Notes: a model not told the origin generated them from the sequence alone. 64,000 nucleotides of DNA from Glandiceps talaboti (GCF_964340395.1 NC_135552.1:2728017-2792016), one strand, 5' to 3'; positions 1-12,800 are shown, counted from the first letter of the stretch. A program made the numbers and translations.

Positions 1-735
1 ACGTGGGCATGTGGTTTATCAAATTACCAAGATGTGCATATTTCCTGTATTTATGATAAAAGCAACTTAACCTTGAGCGATAGACACACATCTTTTTAAA
101 AGAAAGTACGAAATGCACCCGGGGATTACGCATTGTACAGTTCACCGTGTATAGTCAGAGCTAACTTCAACACAGCAGTGTGACATTTCCTGACCAATAC
201 TTGATAACATCAATCAATATGTTGGACAAAGATCAGTATGATCTACTTTGGACATGTATATACACACAGGAGAATTTTGTCATTCCAAGGAACAAGTTGT
301 TATTGAGCTCGAGTAAAACACCTCGTATGATATTCAATTTCTTGTAAGGAAAATGAAAGATCACTATTCAACAAATTGATAATGACCAATGTACATAATG
401 TTGTTTTCCAATTAGTCATTCTTTTTCCCATGGGGAATAGATGAAACCATCAAACGTCATCACACGGCGAATGCCCACCATCGTATTGGAGTTAATGACT
501 CCCCACACACTCTTCTCTGATTGGGTGTATTTGAACCTACATCAAACACCAAATGTTCAAATACGAAGGGTTTCCACCTCTGCACTTCCGCTTACAAAAA
601 CTATAAAATGTCAGGTATCAAAATTTTGTATCAGTAAACAATCTGCCGTGACCTTGCTACCACAATATGATGGTAAGTATTACTTGATCAATTGATCGTT
701 CCGTATTAAGCTCTGTTGCATTCGAAATGATCACT
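1..735. other. AT-rich non-coding DNA
   Basis: No convincing gene, RNA or repeat is seen. The open frame at 441-695 shows no family motif, signal peptide or splice context and is treated as chance. Confidence 0.6.
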
Positions 736-913
736 GTTCGTACGTCGTAGAACGCATTCGTACGTAGCACACAACTTGATAGTTCGTACGTTAGGACGAA
801 TTCGTATGTAGCACACAAGTTGATAGTTCTTACGTTAAGACGTATCCGTACGGTACGTAGCACACACGTTGATAGTGCTTACGTCGTAGGACGCATTCGT
901 ACACAGTACACAA
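736..913. repeat. Degenerate ~45-bp tandem repeat, about 4 copies
   Basis: Four imperfect copies are marked by the recurring pieces GTTCGTACGT, GTAGCACACAA and GTTGATAGT. Copies differ by substitutions and short indels, so the array is old. Confidence 0.75.
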
Positions 914-2735
914 GAAATAGCAGAAAGATTAGCTTGTCCATAGGTAGAATGCAAACATCGCCATGAGTAATTTGATAATTGTGTATTCCCTTGATTTGAA
1001 TTTTAAGCAACTATGTAACATTAATTGCAATGACTCAGAGTTGTTTTACATTAATAGGTGGCAATTACTTGCTCGCACTTATGTGCTGGCTACGAGACTA
1101 TAAGTACACAAACATGCCATAATTCTACCTGCACCACAATGCCATTATAATGTGAACGTTTATTGAATGTGTTCACAACATCATGAAATATTCCCACTTT
1201 TCAAATCATATTAATGTTAATCTGTGATTAGGTATACATCTTAACAGAAAAACGCTGTATTCATAATTAATGTGGTTTATCCCATCAAAACTACAATACT
1301 GTACATACCACATATTCTCTCTTTTTAAACTCAACGACATTAGAACATTTTTTTCCATTTGTCTACGTGTCGAAATGATATGCAAGGGTATAAAATGACG
1401 CTAAATTAAAACTGGTCAGATTGAGAAAGCTATAATAATGGCACAATGCGTACTTTGGAAAGAGTAATTGAATTGAATAGTCATACACAGTGAGGCCTTT
1501 GTCAGAAATTATGAATCGAATTTAGTTATTATGAAGCCATTTTTCAATACAGAAATTGTCATGTTTTTCATTCAATTGTCTGATGTGTTTGACATCAATG
1601 CGCACAAGTATTGATTTAAAACAAAGCACGCTATTTTTGTAAGTTTATTTTTTTTAAATAATGTAATTGAAAATGAGAAACATTCTTTATCCGTATAAAC
1701 CTTAGACGTACCTCAATATCGATTCTGTAGATGTTTTGAGACATTGACTGTCACCATATAATTTATCTATGCGAAGAAGAGCTAATTGGAGAGATTTAAA
1801 GGGTCAAATACACAATCGGCAGACATATCTTGTTTGTCCAATCACGTTGCTTGGTTGACAGTGTCATTCAAGATCATTTATAAAACATTTGACAGGTAGA
1901 CATCATGTCTAATAATTTGATGGTGGTAACGACCCGTTAACTAGTTTATTGATATACAGTGATAAATCTGGACGTTTTTCCATCGAGTTGACACTACAAT
2001 GTCAATTCACAATTCCGTATGCGTTGCCAAGTAACATACTTAGGTACAATGTACGTGATATTTCAGTTTTTTTGGAAAATTACAACTCTTGGTATTTACA
2101 ACTTTACTCGTTTAAAGTGCTACAAACTGAATTTATATTATTTTTACTCAAATGAAAATATTTACAGAAAACGTAGATTAAACTATTCTAGTATAAAGTT
2201 AATGTCGATGTATGCCATAAAAAGTGTTAGCTTCATATTGCAACTACACAAATGATTTTGCTTCCGGACCATTCCCCGTGGCCCCACAAGCGAGGCCACC
2301 CTGTCCCCTTTCCATTTTTTGTCCTTCTTCTTAAGTTTCTCAGTCTCAAAAAACTTATAAGGAACACTGACGAGTCCTAACTAGAAATGTACGCGTCTGT
2401 CATTTTATTACTTTTGAGACGTAGTTCTTCCCTCTGGAACAGATGTAAGGTATTCCAAATAAAGGCTTTTCCAAACTGTTTGACATGCAAACCATGAAAT
2501 CTCCTTTATAGGCGTTTTACAATATTAATGTATCCCTTCCTGGACACTGAATTATTAACCCCAATTCTTGCAATTTCACTGGAAACTATTTCAATTACCT
2601 ATTTTTGTTTATCTAAATTACCGCTCCAAAGTTATAGTTTTCTTCAAATGTGAATAACATTCCAGACTAAGTTGACTAACATATGTTTCCCTATATTCTT
2701 GTCATCTTTGATTAATGTGTCATTTTTATTTACAG
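914..2735. other. Non-coding DNA upstream of the peptide gene
   Basis: AT-rich sequence with no recognised coding region or repeat. It ends in a pyrimidine-rich stretch and a splice acceptor AG at 2734-2735, so an untranslated first exon of the next gene may lie here. No donor could be picked with confidence. Confidence 0.5.
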
Positions 2736-3179
2736 ATGTCTCCATACAGTTGGTCACTTTTGGCAACACTGCTATTTGCAGTAACATGCTATGTCACATC
2801 TTATCCAATGAAGATACATGGTATAAACGAAGGCCTGTCTTGGGAATCGCCTGAAGCCAGCATGCTGTCTGTCAATAAACGAGGTCCAAAAAAAAGTGTT
2901 AAAGGATTCTGTAACGGTCCGTGCAAGTGTTGCACAACAGCGTGTGTGTTTGTGTCGTGCCTACGGTATCGAATGTCAAGAAGGTCAACACTACCACAGG
3001 CGTTGCCATACGAATTACAAAACGACAAAACAAGTAACGTTTACAGCGTTCATCCCGAACATCCGATCACTGAGGAAGACCTTGTCCTTCTTAATTATGT
3101 TTTTGACGAACTGCAAGATAACCAACAGGACAAGCGACAGTCGAATGACGTCGCTGACAACTTCGTACAATTCCAATAG
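2736..3179 (+). CDS. Putative secreted cysteine-rich peptide precursor
   Basis: The frame encodes 147 residues from an ATG directly after a splice acceptor (pyrimidine tract, then AG at 2734-2735); this ATG is preferred over one 21 bp upstream, which would lie in the intron. Residues 1-22 form a plausible signal peptide with a hydrophobic core (SLLATLLFAV). A Lys-Arg pair at 48-49 and an Arg-Arg pair at 82-83 bracket a basic segment with six cysteines at 59, 63, 65, 66, 70 and 75, spaced C-x3-C-x1-CC-x3-C-x4-C. The acidic tail has another Lys-Arg at 133-134. Signal peptide, dibasic sites and an even cysteine count are the usual layout of a peptide-hormone or other secreted-peptide precursor. 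The spacing matches no family I can name: it is not insulin, endothelin, calcitonin or neurophysin, and the first loops are short for a cystine knot. Receptor and function are unknown. Confidence 0.6.
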   Translation: MSPYSWSLLATLLFAVTCYVTSYPMKIHGINEGLSWESPEASMLSVNKRGPKKSVKGFCNGPCKCCTTACVFVSCLRYRMSRRSTLPQALPYELQNDKTSNVYSVHPEHPITEEDLVLLNYVFDELQDNQQDKRQSNDVADNFVQFQ

Positions 3180-3796
3180 TCAAATATTGACACTGAAGCT
3201 AACACTAAACATTTTTGAATTGCAGTATCTGGCCGTAAATAATTCACTTTTTCCGTACAAGTGTATCACATGGGTTTTTGTTACAATTACATTGTGATAT
3301 CAAGTAAGTTCTACATTTATGACTTGAACTTGTTGTTGTCCATGGATTTTCACATTACCTCCAAATAATGTCAAAAACAAAATATATCGTTTTTATTTCT
3401 GTGTATTGACCTGAAAACGACTGAGTAATAACTTGACAAGATGTTTAGCTTGTTCAGATGATATTGTAATTGTAAATTTGAGATCACTTTTCTTAACGGC
3501 CAACATGTTGGCGATTAGAAAATCTTGAAATTAAAAATATATAATATAATGTAATGTATCATCCTTATTTAACTCATTTCAATAACATTGACTGTGGATG
3601 TTTCTGTTTTGACAATCTCATTGCTTTGGGTACACACATTTTTTCTTCGTCTGGACATTGAATGTATACATCAGTGGCATACCAACCATGTATAATAAAC
3701 TGATTATTTACCAAAAAGTTGGTTCAAAGCGTAATACTTCAAAAGCTTTGTGTTTTATTTCACAATGGACGAAGGGTTTAGAGCAAGTTATAATAC
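3180..3796. other. 3' flank of the peptide gene
   Basis: AT-rich sequence that probably includes the 3' UTR. The first clear AATAAA is at 3694-3699, about 515 bp after the stop; whether it is used is unknown. No other gene is seen. Confidence 0.4.
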
Positions 3797-3864
<68 letters not shown>

Positions 3865-4131
3865 GCCTGCCTGCCTGCCTGCCTGCCTGCATGCATGCAT
3901 GCATGCATGCATGCATGCATGCATGCATGTATGTATGTATGTATGTATGTATGTATGTATGTATGTATGTATGTATGTATGTATGTATGTATGTGTGTGT
4001 GTATGTGTGTGTGTGTATGTATGTATGTGTGTGTGTGTATGTATGTATGTATGTATGTATGTATGTATGTATGTATGTATGTATGTATGTATGTATGTAC
4101 GTACGTACATACGCATGTGTGCGTGTGTGCG
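3797..4131. repeat. Compound tetranucleotide microsatellite CTGT-CTGC-ATGC-ATGT
   Basis: About 335 bp made of successive blocks of (CTGT)n, (CTGC)n, (ATGC)n and (ATGT)n with short GT runs, then GTAC units. Each block differs from the previous one by a single base. Open frames of up to 162 codons over it, on both strands, are artefacts of the repeat. Confidence 0.95.
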
Positions 4132-5142
4132 TTCGTGGAAAGGTGAATATTACGATGTGAATGTATGAATGTAAGCATGTATGCTGTCTGCCTGTCTACC
4201 TGTATGTTTCAGACGGGAACTGCTGTCTAATATTACCAACAAATATTTCGGTTTCACAGAAAACAGGTTAAAAATGCGTTAACTTCGTTCACGCATAAGA
4301 GATACCAGTAATGTATCGAGCTTTAAAAACATGCCTGGTATTTAAAAGGAAATGGGCAGACATACACCATAGACTGGTCAAACACAAGTGCAGCTGCCTA
4401 ACATATAAATGTGTCGATCAAGAAGCGATGCAACATCTCACATAAATGTTGTATGACAAGACTACTTTATTAAACAAACGTTCTGAATTTATCTCAAAGT
4501 GCTGATATGAAAACAGATAGACTTTAGCCAACTTTCACTGTGACAAACCTAATATGAAATGGAACCGCCCTTCACCACGCACGTGAACGATTTCGAATTT
4601 CATAGAATAAACTTGACTAATAGCTCCTCAGAATGGAAACCAGCAGAGTTGAAACAAAACGTCGCCTGGAGCGACAAAATATTATTGCTAGATTTTATCA
4701 TCTGTCGTAATATTTCTAACATACAAACAAACAAGCAAATGAGTGTATACTATTTAAAATGACTATCACTCAAGACGAGATTATTTATAAATAACAAGCT
4801 TGCAAAGCAATTTTTCACTCCATTTTCCCCCGCGTTCGAATGTGACATCAGAGGTACGTGAATAGGATTTAAACCAAATGAAACTATTTCATTTGTTCCA
4901 CAAGGTTGTTAGATGTACTTGACCTTGTCAGGTCAACCTTACTTCCTGTGGCTATAAATCCTTCAATCGATATTCTACAATGGAAACCAGTTCAATTGAA
5001 ACAAATCATGGTTTGGTTTGACACAATTCCTACGAACAATGCTTTATGTTATTGAATAGATGAATATCTTACTAACATTGCTACATTGTATCGTCTGGCT
5101 CTAGCAAAACGTCTAGTCATTGAGGTTGGAGAGAGAAACCTG
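4132..5142. other. Non-coding DNA
   Basis: No supported gene or repeat. The frame at 4559-4762 has no recognisable motif. Confidence 0.5.
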
Positions 5143-5495
5143 TAGAGTAACACGTCATGACACAGCACGTACCTGTACCTGTATAGTAATACTTCATGAC
5201 GTAGCACGTAACCTTTATAGTAATACTTCATGACATAGCACGTAACCTTTATAGTACCACTTCATGACGTGACTCGTAACCTGTATAGTAACACTTCATG
5301 ACGTGACACATAACCTGTATAGTAACACTTAATGACGTGACACATAACCTGTATAGTATGACTTCATGACATGACACATAACCTATATAGTAACACTTCA
5401 TGACATGACACATAACCTGTATAGCAACACGTCATGACGTGACACATGTACATAACCTGTATAGTAACACTTCATGACGTGACACATAACCTGTA
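5143..5495. repeat. 34-bp minisatellite, about 10 copies
   Basis: Units contain ATAGTAACACTTCATGACG followed by TGACACATAACCTGT. Early copies are more divergent (TAGCACGTAACC) and later ones more alike. Most units carry a TGACGT or TGACAT core. Confidence 0.9.
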
Positions 5496-6112
5496 TGGTC
5501 AAATCATAACGATATCGATATTATCAAATGTATGGACTGGAGATGTACCCAAGTAGCAAAAAGACGACGTATTATTTGAATTGAGGTCTTAACTGACACT
5601 TGCAGTTTGTCTTCAAGGTGAATGAAGAAACAGGTGAATGAATCTATAGTAAATACATCGTACATCACATCGGAGTGTACTCATATCTCCCCACGTTCCA
5701 CTTATTATCGCTCGTTTCCCACACTAGCTAAGTACTCGACTCGTTATGATTATACGAATCATTAACTTGTGGAATTGATGACTGACACAATGACTACTGG
5801 ATGGCAAAATACGAGTTAGGTGACTATTAGGAGAGGATGACAACAGAGCTTTCAAACGCTATAATCATTTCCCAATTGGTAATAACAATGATGCTACACT
5901 TATCCACGATTCTCATGTTCCCGTCATTTGTCACTGATTATTGTATAGTATACGGAGAGAGCTTGGAGGGAAAAATAACGTTTCGCGAAGAGTAGCTTAG
6001 CTAAAAGAGGTGCAATTTCAAATTAAAAATTTTGTTCCTAAAGCTGTCAGTTCCTTCTATAATTATAAACAAATAAATAACATAAATTTTCTTCAATGCG
6101 CCCACACACCAC
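5496..6112. other. Non-coding DNA
   Basis: Nothing recognisable. Confidence 0.5.
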
Positions 6113-6225
6113 GTCTGTCTGTCTGTCTGTTTATTTGTTTGTTTGTTTGTTTGTTTGTCTGTTTGTCTAATCTGCCTGCTTGCCTGCCTGTACATCTGTT
6201 CGTCCATCTGTCTGTCTATGTCGTT
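6113..6225. repeat. Short (GTCT/GTTT/GCCT)n microsatellite
   Basis: Interrupted tetranucleotide tract of the same CTGT class seen elsewhere in the window. The overlapping frames are repeat artefacts. Confidence 0.85.
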
Positions 6226-7328
6226 ATGTGTGCGTACGTGCGTGAGTGCATATCTGTCTCCCTATTTAAGAACACAATCCTTGAATACATTCAATATATG
6301 TTGGGTCATTTCCTTTCCAATCAATATATGTCAATATTTTTAAATATGACGTCACGACACAGTATTGCCGCCTAAATACTAGAACTTGTTGTTGTAAGTC
6401 GCATGACGTCAACTATGCAATATTCAGGATATTTATGTCGTCATGTCATATGATATTTTTATACTTCGACCATTTCTTTCGTTACATTATATTGTGATAT
6501 GATTACAGCTTTAGGGTGGTTTCGATCTTGAATGGTTACATTTTATGAATATAATCTGATATTAGTGTATAATATTATAAACAAAATTGAACATAAAATG
6601 AGACTCTGTAGGATGTCATTTTGTACGTACAATACTTGTTTTTAAGCGGATTTAGACATCGGTTTGGCGCATCTATAATCTCATCTCTACATCAGATTCT
6701 GCTAAGAGCATAAGTTTAAGTCTATTTCCATCTTGGCATTAAGTTTACATAGTTCAAAAAGCAAATTTATTAACTTCTCATCAGAGAAGATTTTTTACTT
6801 TACAGCGTACCAGATTTGAACAAGTATTTGGCAGCCATGCCCACTCAGCCAATAAAATTAGATTTGAATTGCATCTGGTACGAATGAATGATTTTTAGTA
6901 ATATCAAGTGAAGCAATTACGATAACCAGAGAACACTACCAAGAGAAAAGCTTATTGATTGGTTTGTTAGATGGTGAGTAGCGCTAGAATTGTACTTGTA
7001 AGTAAAAGAAAGGCCCCTTCTTCTGAGATGATGTCGCATTACTTGAATTAATACTAAGATGTAGCTTTGAATAACATTTATTTGTGAGGAAGAAGCTTAT
7101 GCTGTAATCAAAGTAGCCGTATACAATGGATGAAAAGTGGGTACACATTATAGATTTTGATTAATGTATAACTTTTACTATATTTATGCAAGTCCATGTT
7201 ACTATTTCCTCGATTGTAAAATAATGTGTGCAGAGTTTGTTGTGTGTGAACAGCAAATGGATTTTAAAGAAAATTTGGTAAACAAAAGTAATCGCAAGTA
7301 AACACAAGTTATCAATATATTTATTTAT
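6226..7328. other. AT-rich non-coding DNA
   Basis: No supported feature. Confidence 0.5.
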
Positions 7329-7745
7329 GGTGATGTTTTATATTGGGAAGTAACAGACACATGCACAGTGTGGAAGTGACGTACATGTAGTAATAATGTT
7401 TTATATTGGGAAGTAACAGACACATGCACAGTGTGGAAGTGACGTACATGTAGTAATAATGTTTTATATTGGGAAGTAACAGACACATGCACAGTGTGGA
7501 AGTGACGTACATGTAGTAATAATGTTTTATATTGGGAAGTAACAGACACATGCACAGTGTGGAAGTGACGTACATGTAGTAATAATGTTTTATATTGGGA
7601 AGTAACAGACACATGCACAGTGTGGAAGTGACGTACATGTAGTAATAATGTTTTATATTGGGAAGTAACAGACACATGAACAGTGTGGAAGTGACGTACA
7701 TGTAGTAATAATGTTTTATATTGGGAAGTAACAGACACATGAACT
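7329..7745. repeat. 63-bp minisatellite, about 6.6 copies
   Basis: Near-identical units contain TTTTATATTGGGAAGTAACA and GTGGAAGTGACGTACATGT; the last copies change GCACAG to GAACAG. Because 63 is divisible by 3, two minus-strand frames stay open for about 138 codons with a 21-residue period. No start context or protein motif supports translation. Confidence 0.95.
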
Positions 7746-7833
7746 GAATGGAAGTTAAATAATGGTTTCTTATATTAATTCAATTTGTTAACAAATAAAT
7801 TCCTTGCATATGATAATAAACCTTTTACACACA

Positions 7834-7838
7834 GTTTT

Positions 7839-7922
<84 letters not shown>

Positions 7923-7924
7923 TA
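7834..7924. repeat. (TTTC)n microsatellite
   Basis: About 22 uninterrupted TTTC units, a polypyrimidine tract. Confidence 0.97.
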
Positions 7925-8134
7925 TTGAGTGACAAACATGGACCTGGGCTTTGCCGGTTCAAATCGTTTCTTTACGACGAAACAATACTATTAAAGTTTT
8001 TTTTATCAATAACCCAAATAAAATCGTATTTCTCATCCATACGGAATTGCAATGAATTTTTATATTTAGCATAAACTATATGCAATGATTCATAAGAAGT
8101 AAAATACATACACGTTTATAATTATATATAATCC

Positions 8135-8276
8135 CATGAAATCAATGTTAGTTTTACGTCATAATGCTCGGAGTATGATTCCGCGGACTAATACAAATTC
8201 GAGCCGGTAGGCGAGAATTTGTAGTCTGCGGAATCATACGAGGAGCATTATGACGTAAAACTAACATTGATTTCAT
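8135..8276. repeat. 142-bp near-perfect inverted repeat (hairpin)
   Basis: The left arm (about 8135-8204) and right arm (about 8212-8276) are reverse complements apart from a few mismatches and a small indel, around a loop of about 7 bases. Both arms carry TTAGTTTTACGTCATAATG or its complement. Flanks are AT-rich. A foldback element or MITE is the likeliest origin; a structured RNA cannot be excluded. Confidence 0.85.
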
Positions 8277-8882
8277 TTATTTATATATTTATCACATAAC
8301 TAAGTATTTCCTCGTATTTTTCTAAAAATTTTAATCGTATTTTACGAATACTGCATCGTTTCATCGCACTATATTCTTCATCGCGTATTAAAAAATGGCG
8401 CCCAACGGCTATGCAAATTACATAATCGCGTGACCTGTCGCGAGGTCAAGCTTACCATATGTATGATATCGGTCATACTGTTGTGTGGTTTCTCAACCAA
8501 AATGATCGGTTATAACCTTGCGATGTACATGTAATACCGAATTTAATTTAAAACGTAAGTAGAATTGTCCGAATACGACTTTTGTGCCGTCATTTTAATC
8601 ATATTTTCTCGGGTTGTGTAAGTTCGGATATCTGAGCTCGACGGAAAATCGGAAGCTTGCCGGCTGCTACATCGATAATCTACGTGATTTTTAGATAGAA
8701 TAAAATGTATCAAATAAAAAGAAAAGGACTTCTACGTATCAAACTCATGCCATCCAAGGAGATATGTAACGTAATTTGTATACATTTACGTTTTGAAAGC
8801 ACATAATTATTACGATAAACTCGATCGTAGCGTAGGATTGACACGAACACTCGAACAGTACGGAGAAAAAATAGTTCAGTAG

Positions 8883-8916
8883 AACAGGGGTGATATGCTC
8901 TGAAATCACCCCTGTT
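8883..8916. repeat. Perfect 12-bp stem-loop
   Basis: AACAGGGGTGAT at 8883-8894 is exactly complementary to ATCACCCCTGTT at 8905-8916, with a 10-base loop. No function is assigned. Confidence 0.8.
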
Positions 8917-9499
8917 TGACGTCACACCGTAGAAGATATGCACGTATTTATGTGATAAGGAAGTTATGAAAACAGTTTGAAAACAGTTCTCTTCGACATT
9001 AAAGTAATATGTGATCGCAATTGTTTAAAAATCTTTCAAAGTGGTATACAGTGTGTGTAGTAAGCTAGCTAATACCAACTCTAAGTAATTGATTATGATC
9101 TAAGTTCTTATCAATTCTGTCTGATACACTTAGGTTTGCGGTGTGACTAACGACATTTTCTAGACACCACTATAAATGGGGAATATAGTCCATACAGAAA
9201 TCCAAATGACCAACTAGTGTACATCAACACCCAATCAAACCCCACCCCGACAATAATACGTCACCTCCCGATAACGAAAAAATTAATAATAGGGTATCCA
9301 GCATGCCCTGCAACAAAGAAGTGTTTGAAACAAATGCTGCTTTTCAAGCCTTCGTCGTAGAATAGTGCAGCAGTTATAAGAAAAACCGGATATTTATGGA
9401 GAGCCCGAATATAGGGAAGAAAATGAAGGAGAGCCCGAATATAGGGAAGAAAATGAAATACACAATTATCATACAACTTGTACGATTAAAATCACCATT
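8917..9499. other. Non-coding DNA with a short direct duplication
   Basis: A unit of about 30 bp (GAGCCCGAATATAGGGAAGA...) occurs twice in tandem at about 9399-9456. Nothing else is recognised. Confidence 0.6.
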
Positions 9500-9504
9500 T
9501 AGCA

Positions 9505-9863
9505 AAAGCGTTCAAGACAAATATTAGCAAAATATTTTTCTGGCAATCTTGTTGAGATGCATTTTCACAAGACACCAAAATACATTAAGCTTTTAAACAA
9601 GAAAAACTTGAAAATCAAATATAGTTGTATGGAAAATATGGCTAGTACAATCAAGACCCACAACAATCAGCAGAGACCACATAGAAACATTTAAAAGACT
9701 GAGTAATTGCAGAGTTGTAATACGGGAATTGACTATTCAATATTGTGTACAGTGCTCACGTGAATAACAACCCAAAATTTTACATTGGACTGACAGAGAA
9801 TACATTTAAACAGCGGTTCATAAACCATCAACACACTTTCTCACACAAGATTTCAGTGCAGCG
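9505..9863 (+). pseudogene. Penelope-like retroelement fragment, 5' part of GIY-YIG region
   Basis: Frame-shifted translation gives YSCMENMASTIKTHNN after a Lys-rich stretch (9563-9673), then NCR, then NNNPKFYIGLTENTFKQRF from about 9763. These match, in order, the linker and GIY-YIG endonuclease domain that follows the reverse transcriptase in Penelope-like elements. Stops and at least three frameshifts show it is dead. It runs straight into the 25-bp minisatellite, and the matching C-terminal end of the domain reappears beyond it at 13980-14092. Family assignment rests on motif recognition. Confidence 0.75.
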
Positions 9864-12800
9864 ATGGACTATCATCACCCAAGCAGTAACGGACTATCAT
9901 CACCCAGGCAGTAATGTACTATCATCACCCAAGCAGTAATGGACTATCATTACCCAGGCAGTAATGGACTATCATCACCCAGGCAGTAATGGACTATCAT
10001 TACCCAGGCAGTAATATCCTATCATCACCCAGGCAGTAATGCCCTATCATCACCCAAGCAGTAATGGACTATCATCACCCAGGCAGCAATGGACTATCAT
10101 CACCCAGGCAGTAATGGACTATCATTACCCAGGCAGCAATGGACTATCATCACCAAAGCAGTAATGGACTATCATTACCCAGGCAGTAATGGACTATCAT
10201 TACCCAGGCAGCAATGGACTATCATTACCCAGGCAGTAATGCCCTATCATCACCCAGGCAGTAATGCCCTATCATCACACAGGCAGTAATGGACTATCAT
10301 TACCCAGGCAGTAATGCCCTATCATCACCCAGGCAGTAATGGACTATCATTACCCAGGCAGTAATGGACTATCATTACCCAGGCAGTAATGGACTATCAT
10401 CACCCAGGCAGTAATGCCCTATCATCACCCAGGCAGTAATGCCCTATCATTACCCAGGCAGTAATGGACTATCATTACCCAGGCAGTAATGCCCTATCAT
10501 CACCCAGGCAGTAATGCCCTATCATCACCCAGGCAGTAATGGACTACCATTACCCAAGCAGTAATGGACTATCATCACCCAGGCAGTAATGCCCTATCAT
10601 CACCCAGGCAGTAATGCCCTATCATCACCCAGGCAGTAATGCCCTATCATCACCCAGGCAGTAATGGACTACCATTACCCAAGCAGTAATGGATTATCAT
10701 TACCCAGGCGACAATGGACTATCATCACCCAGGCAGTAATGGACTATCATCACCCAAGCAGTAATGGACTATCATTACCCAAGCAGTAATGCCCTATCAT
10801 CACCCAGGCAGTAATATCCTATCATCACCCAGGCAGTAATGCCCTATCATCACACAGGCAGTAATGGACTATCATTACCCAGGCAGTAATGCCCTATCAT
10901 CACACAGGCAGCAATGGACTATCATTACCCAGGCAGTAATGCCCTATCATCACCCAGGCAGTAATGACCTATCATCACACAAGCAGTAATGGACTATCAT
11001 TACCCAGGCAGTAATGCCCTATCATCACCCAGGCAGTAATGGACTATCATTACCCAGGCAGTAATGGACTATCATTACCCAGGCAGTAATGGACTATCAT
11101 CACCCAGGCAGTAATGCCCTATCATCACCCAGGCAGTAATGCCCTATCATTACCCAGGCAGTAATGGACTATCATTACCCAGGCAGTAATGGACTATCAT
11201 TACCCAGGCAGTAATGGACTATCATCACCAAGGCAGTAATGTCCTATCACTACCCAAGCAGCAATGGACTATCATTACCCAGGCAGTAATGGACTATCAT
11301 CACCCAGGCAGTAATGCCCTATCATCACCCAGGCAGTAATGCCCTATCATTACCCAGGCAGTAATGGACTATCATTACCCAGGCAGTAATGGACTATCAT
11401 TACCCAGGCAGTAATGGACTATCATCACCAAGGCAGTAATGTCCTATCACTACCCAAGCAGCAATGGACTATCATTACCCAGGGAGCAATGGACTATCAT
11501 TACCCAGTCAGCAATGGACTATCATCACCCAAGCAGCAATGGACTATCATCACCCAGGCTGCAATGGACTATCATTACCCAGGCAGTAATGGACTATCAT
11601 TACCCAGGCAGTAATGGACTATCATCACCCAGGCAGTAATGGACTATCATTACCCAGACAGCAATAGACTATCATCACCCAGGCAGTAATGGACTATCAT
11701 CACCAAAGCAGTAATGGACTATCATTACCCAAGCAGTAATGTCCTATCATCACCCAGGCAGTAATGTCTTATCATCACCCAGGCAGTAATGGACTATCAT
11801 TACCCAGGCAGCACTGGACTACCATCACCCAGGCAGCAATGTACTACCATCACCAAGGCAGTAATGTCCTATCATTACCCAAGTAGTAATGTCCTATCAT
11901 TACCCAGGCAGTAATGGACTATCATCACCCACGCAGTAATGGACTATCATCACCCAGGCAGTAATGTCCTATCATCACCCAGGCAGTACTGGACTACCAT
12001 CACCCAGGCAGCAATGGACTATCATTACCCAGGCAGTAATGGACTATCATCACCCAGGCAGTAATGGACTATCATCACCCAGGCAACACTGGACTACCAT
12101 TACCCAGGCAGTAATGGACTATCATCACCCAGGCAGCAATGGACTATCATCACCCAGGCAGTAATGTCCTATCATCACCTAAGCAGTGATGGACTATCAT
12201 CACCCAAGCAGCAATTGCCTACCATCACCCAGGCAGTAATGGACTATCATTACCCAAGGAGCAATGTCCTATCATTACCCAGGCAGCAATGGACTATCAT
12301 CACCCAGGCAGTAATGGACTATCATCACCCAGGCAGTAATGTACTATCATCACCCAGGCAGTAATATCCTATCATCACCCAGGCAATAATGGACTATCAT
12401 TACCCAGGCAGTAATGGACAGTCATCACCCAAGCAGTAATATCCTATCATTACCCAGGCAGCACTGGACTATCATTACCTAGGCAGTAATGGACTATCAT
12501 CACCCAGGCAGTAATGTCCTATCATCACCTAAGCAGTGATGGACTATCATCACCCAAGCAGCAATTGCCTACCATCACCCAGGCAGTAATGGACTATCAT
12601 TACCCAAGGAGCAATGTCCTATCATTACCCAGGCAGCAATGGACTATCATCACCCAGGCAGTAATGGACTATCATCACCCAGGCAGTAATGTACTATCAT
12701 CACCCAGGCAGTAATATCCTATCATCACCCAGGCAATAATGGACTATCATTACCCAGGCAGTAATGGATTGTCATCACCCAAGCAGTAATATCCTATCAT

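Noticed and set aside
2896-3297. Second frame overlapping the peptide precursor.
   Set aside because: It lacks a signal peptide and splice-linked start, and the other frame has all the precursor landmarks.
3658-4178. Cys/Val/Tyr/Met-rich and His/Thr/Ile-rich frames over tetranucleotide and dinucleotide repeats (also at 18124, 25030, 35756, 39870 and 43694).
   Set aside because: Low-complexity translation of microsatellites in several frames on both strands.
7321-7740. Two ~138-codon minus-strand frames with a 21-residue period.
   Set aside because: They are a consequence of a 63-bp unit divisible by three; no signal peptide, splice site or family match.
7950-7980. GGTTCAAATC as a tRNA B box.
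   Set aside because: No A box or cloverleaf is found at suitable spacing.
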